Positions 58,716 through 64,000 of a stretch of 64,000 nt of DNA are shown here, piece by piece. This DNA comes from Tetrastigma voinierianum (taxonomy: Eukaryota; Streptophyta; Magnoliopsida; Vitales; Vitaceae): assembly GCA_016808115.1 (NCBI GenBank), contig JAEQBH010007355.1, positions 1 through 64,000 of the forward strand, written 5' to 3'. Below the pieces are notes generated by a model, which had not been told where the DNA came from, did no database searches, and worked only from the letters and a program-made list of their open reading frames with translations. Position numbers and translations under genes: made by a program. The stretch's first letter is position 1. Every line of letters starts with the position of its first letter.

Positions 58716-60953
58716 ATGTCAACGAATGTGAACGTGCAAACGATAATGAATGACAAAATATTGACCTGGCCTAACTTTTTGGATTGGCTGAAGAATTTGT
58801 GAATAGTTCTCAAAGAAAAAAAAAATAGCCTATGTCATTACTGAGCCGCCAATCCCTGGATCCCCAATTGTTGATGCACCTGTAAGTGTTCAGAGGGCAT
58901 ATAAAAAATGCTTGGTTGATAGTGCGAGGGCAAGATTGATTATCCACACATCCATGTCACTTGAGTTTTAGAAGTGGTATAAAATTGAGGATGCATATTC
59001 CATAGTACGCCATCTAAGGGAACATTATAGTGAGCATGCGACCATTGAAGGGTTCAAAGTCGTAAGGCTTCTTTTTGGTTCCAAGATGGAGGTGGGGATG
59101 TCTCCAGTGCAGTATGAGCTGCATATGTACAATCACATTAAGAGGTTGGATAAATTGGGTCATTGGATGGATCTTGAATTGAGAATAGACTTGATTCTAT
59201 CAAGGTTACCCGATAGTTTTACACAGTTTGTGCTCGACTATGAGATGGTCCATAAAATACCTACCATACCCGAATTGATCAGTGTACTCGAAATGGTTAA
59301 GGGAAAAATGGCTAAGAAGAAAGGCAAAGAGACTACCCCGAAATAGACATCCTCAAAGGGTATTTGCTTCCATTGTGGTCAAGATGGCCATTGGAAGAGG
59401 AACTGCAAGGCCTACTTGGAGTCGAAGAATAAGGTGGCATGTGATGCACCATCATCTTCAAGTATTTATGTCATTACGGTTAATACTGTTTCTCCTAACA
59501 ACATATAGGTATGCGATATCAGTTGATATGCATTGATATACAGGCAGGCATTAGGAGCTCACAAGGGAGAGTCAGGCCTTCGAGTTGGTAATGGTGCGAG
59601 AGTTGCGGCTGTTATAAGGGACTTATGTTTGAACCTCCTAATAGTGTTTTTTAATTTTAAATTTGGAAGATTCTTTGTTATGTCCTGCATTAAGAAGAAC
59701 AATGTTTTGGTTTCATGTTTGAACAAAAAAGGGTTTATGTAATTTTGTGACAATGGTTGCTACATTATGATGTCGAATTATCTTTGGTGGAACATTAAAG
59801 CAATGGGACTTACATGTGGATATGTTCATTCCAATTTAAATGGTAATGACAATAAGGACAAAGAGATAATCTGAAATCATCTCACATGGCATTGTCGTCT
59901 TCGCCACATAGTGAGAGACACATGGCGAGTTACCTGATTGTGTGGTAGCTTGGTGTCATTTGATTGTGAATCATTTGACAACTGTGAATCTTGCTTGTTA
60001 GGTAAAGATGACAGGATTGCCCTTTATGGGAAATGGTGAACTTGATTGTGGACCATTAAACCCTAGACATTTTGATGTTTATGGTCCATGTCTATTAATG
60101 CCGGAGGTGGTTTCGTCTACTTCATTACCTTCATCGATGATCATTCATGATTAGGGCACTTGCATCTTACGAGATACAAATTTGAATTCTTTGAAGAGTT
60201 CAGAGAACTCAGAGATGAAACAAAGAAACAATTAGGAAAAGTTTTCAAATCACTTAGATAAGATCGAGTGGAGAATGTAAACCCGGGTTTACGGGTTATC
60301 TTAGGGATAATGAGACTTTATCCAAGTGAACTCCACCTTACACCCCCACAACACAATATTGTGGTAAAAAGGGACAAATCAAACCTTGTTAGACTTGGTA
60401 AAATTAATGTTAGGCAAGGCAGATCTACTCAAGTCACTTGAAGGGTATGCACATGAGACTGTTGTTTAAATGTTAAACAAGGTCCAATCAAAGTCAATTG
60501 TGGTTACTCCATATGGGATATGGACTAACAAGGATCCCTGTTTTTCTCACCTAAATGTATTGCTTAAAAGAAACGAACTTTGTCATACAAAGCTAGAGGC
60601 TAAATTTGATAGAGTGTCTATTTGTAGGATATCCTAAGGAAGTTTTGGATATCGTTTCTACAAAACTTTGGAGCAAAAGTTGTTTGTTTTAAAGTACACA
60701 GTCTTCTTAAAGAAATTATTTCTTCTAAGAGAAGACAATGAGAGCAATGATGAGCTTAGTGAAGTTCAAAGTGCTTAAATAGACACAGATCAACTGACTT
60801 AATTTAAGGCTGTTATTAATGTTGATGAAGTAACAATCGATCCTTCTAAAAACACAAGCACATTGTATTAATAGTAAGATGTGTACTGTTCCAAAGAAAT
60901 ATAGATTTCTCATCAGTGAATAGTGGAACGTATTGCTCACAAAGATTGATGAG
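58716..60953 (+). pseudogene. Copia gag, integrase and linker remnant
   Basis: Gag starts at MSTNVNVQTIMND (58716). The frame is lost and returns at MEVGMSPVQYELHMYNHI (59086) through LDLEL-type helices to KKKGKETTPK. A zinc knuckle CX2CX4HX4C (CFHCGQDGHWKRNC, 59365-59406) is intact in sequence but follows a stop. Protease-side motifs appear at 59450-59600 (TVSPNN, ELVMVR-like, LRVGNGARVAAV). Integrase traces follow: WHCRL-like HLTWHCRLRHI (59880), FIDDHS (60130), RSLR-DRVEN-like around 60260 and TPPYTP at 60330. The pol linker CRIS-GSFGYRFYKTLEQK and LLREDNESNDELSEVQSA is at 60620-60770. Coding similarity stops at GATGAG (60948-60953), where the solo LTR begins, and resumes in the next codons at 63686. 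Confidence 0.75.
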
Positions 60954-63680
60954 TGTTGACAGAATCAAAACACACGCACAAAATTTACAACACTGTTACC
61001 CATGGACTATTAATTAATCCTCAGCAACCTTGCCATAAACTTGTGGAAATTATAATATGTGAAACGAAATCTCTTAAAATAAGTCATTTTCAAAGCTTTG
61101 TTTTGATTTGCTATTACGAGTGCACGAGGTCAACAAGTAGTAAAATGGATTTAAGTCGGTCTCCCGATCACGAGATCTCAAAATTTTAAATCAACTACCA
61201 CGACTACTCAAGGCTAAAATGTCTTATTTGGGCGATAAAATGATAATGGAGTCCGGCATTCGAGATCTTTGGAAAAGTGAAGAACAAGAAAGGAAATAAG
61301 CGAAATAACGACAGAAATTTGGGAGATGATAAAGAATAAAGAATAATGAATTTCTATTTGAAGAAATGAATCTTGAATGAATTATCCTCGAACATCGTAG
61401 CGGTTATAGTGAACTATCAATTCACGTAGTTAAATCATTAGAATTTCTTGATTAACTCAAGTTTCAAAAATCTGTCAGCGGTGTAGTCTTGTTGGATCTC
61501 TCACGCTCCACATTTCATTATCTAATTTATGACCTGATTCTCTCGAATCTGAGGAATTAGATAACTACATTTAAAGGACTTCCTTAATCTGGGTATTTTT
61601 TCTTTTACAATACTTCATACCCATTTTATGTTTGTAAACACTAACTCCCAAGTTGACAATTCAAGCAAGGATATCTGACTTCCAAGATTTCTCTCATAGA
61701 AATTAGGATAGATCAACCCTTTCCTTGATTAGATCTCGGAAACTAACACGGGATTGGACTCACTATCAGAGATTGAGGCTGAACTCTTTAACTTGTTTAA
61801 GTGGATAACTCATTCAACTCATTCTTGACTTCAAGTGAAGAGGATTTATCCAAGTGAACTTACAGAAAGTGAAGGATAATAATAAGCGGGTTCAATTGTA
61901 CCTTCAAAGAACTAGAGCGTTACCCTGAGGGATTGTGCTTCCACTGTGTCCACCCTTAGGAGGACTATTGAAATCAGGGTAATGGCACCCAATTCTTAGC
62001 AATTATAAGAAAGCGGTGATCGAGATCCAAATCAATAAAACCAAAATCTGAAGTAAATTCGTAAGCGAAATTAACAAGGCGGTAGAGCGACTACAGGAAA
62101 AGATAAGTGCAGCGATAACGTTCAATTGTGCATTGTGGTTACCGATTTACTAAATTACACGATACAACATTCCTCGATCATTGAAAAACACCAAGTTGGC
62201 TGGCTGTCGAATTCGGAGAATTTGTGCGAACTACCCAAACATTCCGGGTAGTAATTTGAAAGAAATAGAAATGCATTCGGCTTGGCTAAAGCGATAACAT
62301 CGATTCAGAAAATACAACGAAAATGAAAATCACAGAAAACATAATGCATAAAGCGATGGAAACAACAAAATAAAATAAAAAAATAAAGAAAAAAGAAAAG
62401 AAAATGAGCTTTAAAGCGAAATCAGGACCTCGTCGTGGCCGCGAAGCTACTTGAATAGTGGATAGGCGTGTATTTTATAGGGTTCCTCGGTGGGCCCTAA
62501 TCCCGATGTAGCTGCTGTGGACTTGGGCGCGGGGCCAAGTTCTTTGCTTCAGTCGACTTCGAGTTTCCTTGTCGTGACATCATTGAGGTCGCGACTTCGA
62601 TCCCACGTCGCGACAGTGTATTTTCTCTCAACCTTTATTTAGTCATTCTTGATGTCGACATCACCATCTTGTCGCGACATCACTTTATTCCCTTAAGGGT
62701 TTCACTTGATGATTCTGATGTCAGCGACTTCAATCCTTTGTCGCGACCTCCTTTATAAACTTCCTCCTTCAGGCGAGTCACATGTCGCGACCGACCTTAT
62801 GTCGCGACAGCCGATATACAGTTGCGATCTTCCGCGAAGCGGCTTTTGATGTCGTGACCGCAAGTCTCCGCGATTACATTTCTTGATGTCCGCGACATCG
62901 GTGACCCCTTACTTTGTCTCGGATGATGCGTGGTGATGTCGGCGACATCGCGGCCTTGTCGTGACATCCATTCTAGTTCATGATCTTCAATGGTTGTTCA
63001 CGATGTCGCGACATCGAGGATGTTGTCGCGACATGGGCTCAGGTCTCCTACACCTTTTCTTTGGTTGTCATGATGTCGCGACCTCAGTTTTCTTGTCGCG
63101 ACATCAGCTCCTGGTACTGTTTCCTTGAACGGGTGTCCCCTGATGTCGTGACTTCAACCTCATAGTTTCGAAGCCTTTAGTTGATCTCCTCTTGATGTCA
63201 CGACTTCAGCATTAAGTCTCTGCCTGTAACAACCAGTGGTTCTTGATGTCGCGACATCAGTCTTCTTGTCGCGACATCACCTTCTGCTGCTGTAGGTTGC
63301 AATGGTTAGTGATGATGTCGCGACCTCGATTTTCTGTCGCGACATCATTCCTTTAATTTCTGCTCCTTCTTCCGCTGCCTATACTGTGTTCCCTGTCACG
63401 ACATGCCTCAATTTCTCTTCAATCTTCCACGAAGTCACAGCTTGAAGCTGAGCTATGTGAGTCTAAATCTGCATCGGTGACTCATGATTTTTGTCATTTA
63501 ACTCTGTCAATTTCTTGCACTTTTATTCCATGTGCATTTTTTCCATCTTTCTTGCTTATTTCCTGCTAATGACGAGGTGGTGAAGTTTCTTATAATTACG
63601 CTTATAGTATTAAATATTAAATTTTAACTAAAAATCAAACAGAAAAATGGACTAAAAAGAGATGACTTTTAAGCTCATCA
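60954..63680. mobile_element. 2.7-kb solo LTR (or LTR-only derivative), TSD ATGAG
   Basis: TGTTGACAGAATC...GCTCATCA, 2,727 bp, flanked by perfect ATGAG repeats (60949-60953 and 63681-63685). Copia coding similarity continues directly across it. No protein remnant is seen inside. It carries the paired GTCGCGAC array at 62552-63400. Family unknown to me; strand cannot be set. Confidence 0.8.
62552..63400. repeat. paired GTCGCGAC palindrome array with 66-70 bp super-period
   Basis: At least 14 exact GTCGCGAC sites plus many one-base variants, often inside GATGTCGCGACATC. Sites come in pairs 17-20 bp apart (mostly 19-20). Pairs repeat at about 62588, 62654, 62720, 62784, 62851, 62938, 63005, 63075, 63145, 63197, 63248 and 63317. 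Confidence 0.9.
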
Positions 63681-63685
63681 ATGAG

Positions 63686-64000
63686 CCTACTACCCACAAT
63701 GAAACTCTGAGTAACTCAAAACTTGACACATGGCTTGAAACCATGAAGTCAAGGATGGATTCCATGTGAATCGGCAGAAGGGCTTTACTGGATTGGTCAC
63801 AGGAGGATCAAACCCATAGATGTAGTGGATCTTGAAGAAGACGGACATGGAAGGCGTGTGTGATGACTTTATAAAGCTAGGCTTGTGGCTAAGGGTTATC
63901 GTAAAAAACAAGGAGTTGATTATGACGAGACTTTTAGTCCAGTGACTATGGCTAAATCCATAAGAATACTCCTAGTCGTTCTTGAAATAAAACATGATTA
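63686..64000 (+). pseudogene. Copia reverse transcriptase, N-terminal part (cut by window end)
   Basis: PTTHNE-like start, then LETMKSRMDSM (63737), a degraded linker, and WLVAKGYRKKQGVDYDETFS followed by PVTMAKSIRILL in two frames up to the end. This is the well conserved start of the Copia RT domain. It continues the reading of the element broken at 60953. A frame change lies near 63870. Confidence 0.8.

Larger units (their letters stand above)
53030..64000 (+). mobile_element. Ty1/Copia element, 3' part beyond the window, with two solo LTR insertions
   Basis: Begins TGTTAGAGAAGTGCTCTAAA inside gypsy RNase H. It has a 5' LTR (53030-56410, containing a solo LTR), a PBS (56412), a long non-coding leader with three motif arrays, gag with a zinc knuckle, integrase and pol remnants (58716-60953), a second solo LTR (60954-63680) and the start of reverse transcriptase to the window end. 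The element must extend past 64000 by RT, RNase H and a 3' LTR. Confidence 0.8.

Noticed and set aside
60277..60292. 16-bp perfect palindrome GTAAACCCGGGTTTAC
   Set aside because: It falls in Copia integrase coding similarity and occurs once, so chance is enough.
62552..63400. CRISPR-like array (short repeats with unique spacers)
   Set aside because: Repeats are 8-14 bp palindromes with variable flanks inside an LTR of a plant genome; there are no cas genes and no constant 24-40 bp repeat.

Overview
This is plant nuclear DNA from a eudicot. It is AT-rich, has spliced genes and a nuclear tRNA gene, and the right half is packed with nested LTR retrotransposons. Several retroelement proteins (a gag on + at 27.4-28.1 kb, the gag/protease and extra ORF of the 39-49 kb element, the leader at 26.9-27.2 kb) look like families I remember from grapevine (Vitis). 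That assignment rests on memory, not on a search. 

Genic part, 1-21.9 kb: a broken mTERF gene (-), an intact tRNA-Pro(UGG) gene (-), a broken DUF295/F-box-type gene (+), a candidate TIR element rich in CGAG motifs, a 4.06 kb hAT transposon with a perfect 8-bp target duplication and a decayed transposase, the two 3' exons of a conserved plant gene of unknown function (-), and a 14-exon auxin response factor gene (ARF2/ARF1-like, -) running from about 20.84 to 15.22 kb. The ARF gene has an upstream ORF overlapping its start codon, a GC-AG intron, and a 65-bp tandem triplication that copies one of its 3' splice sites. 

Transition, 21.9-24.2 kb: AT-rich sequence with decayed MITE-like copies. 

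Retroelement part, 24.2-64 kb, reads as a nest. A Ty3/gypsy element (+, from 24.2 kb) is cut in its gag by a second gypsy 5' LTR at 28.15 kb (LTR, primer binding site, leader). That leader is interrupted by a gypsy element on the - strand (31.3-51.06 kb), which itself contains a 10.1 kb Athila/Tat-like element (-, 39.15-49.24 kb) in which I find gag, protease and an extra ORF but no polymerase. A + strand gypsy protease-RT-RNase H segment follows (51.06-53.03 kb), possibly the rest of the 28.15 kb element. A Copia element (+) starts at 53,030 and leaves the window. It carries two solo LTRs with perfect 5-bp duplications (GTTGC and ATGAG). 

The most unusual pattern is that several retroelement LTRs and leaders carry arrays of short CpG-containing palindromes or hairpins: TTTCGC/GCGAAA, GTCGCGAC in regularly spaced pairs on a 66-70 bp super-period, a degenerate GTCGCGAC-like array, TTCAAG-NN-TTGAA, and TTGGGTAAACCCAA. 

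Most protein-coding regions, including otherwise well-formed ARF exons, carry small indels. Either the genes are decaying or the consensus is not base-perfect; the sequence alone cannot decide.
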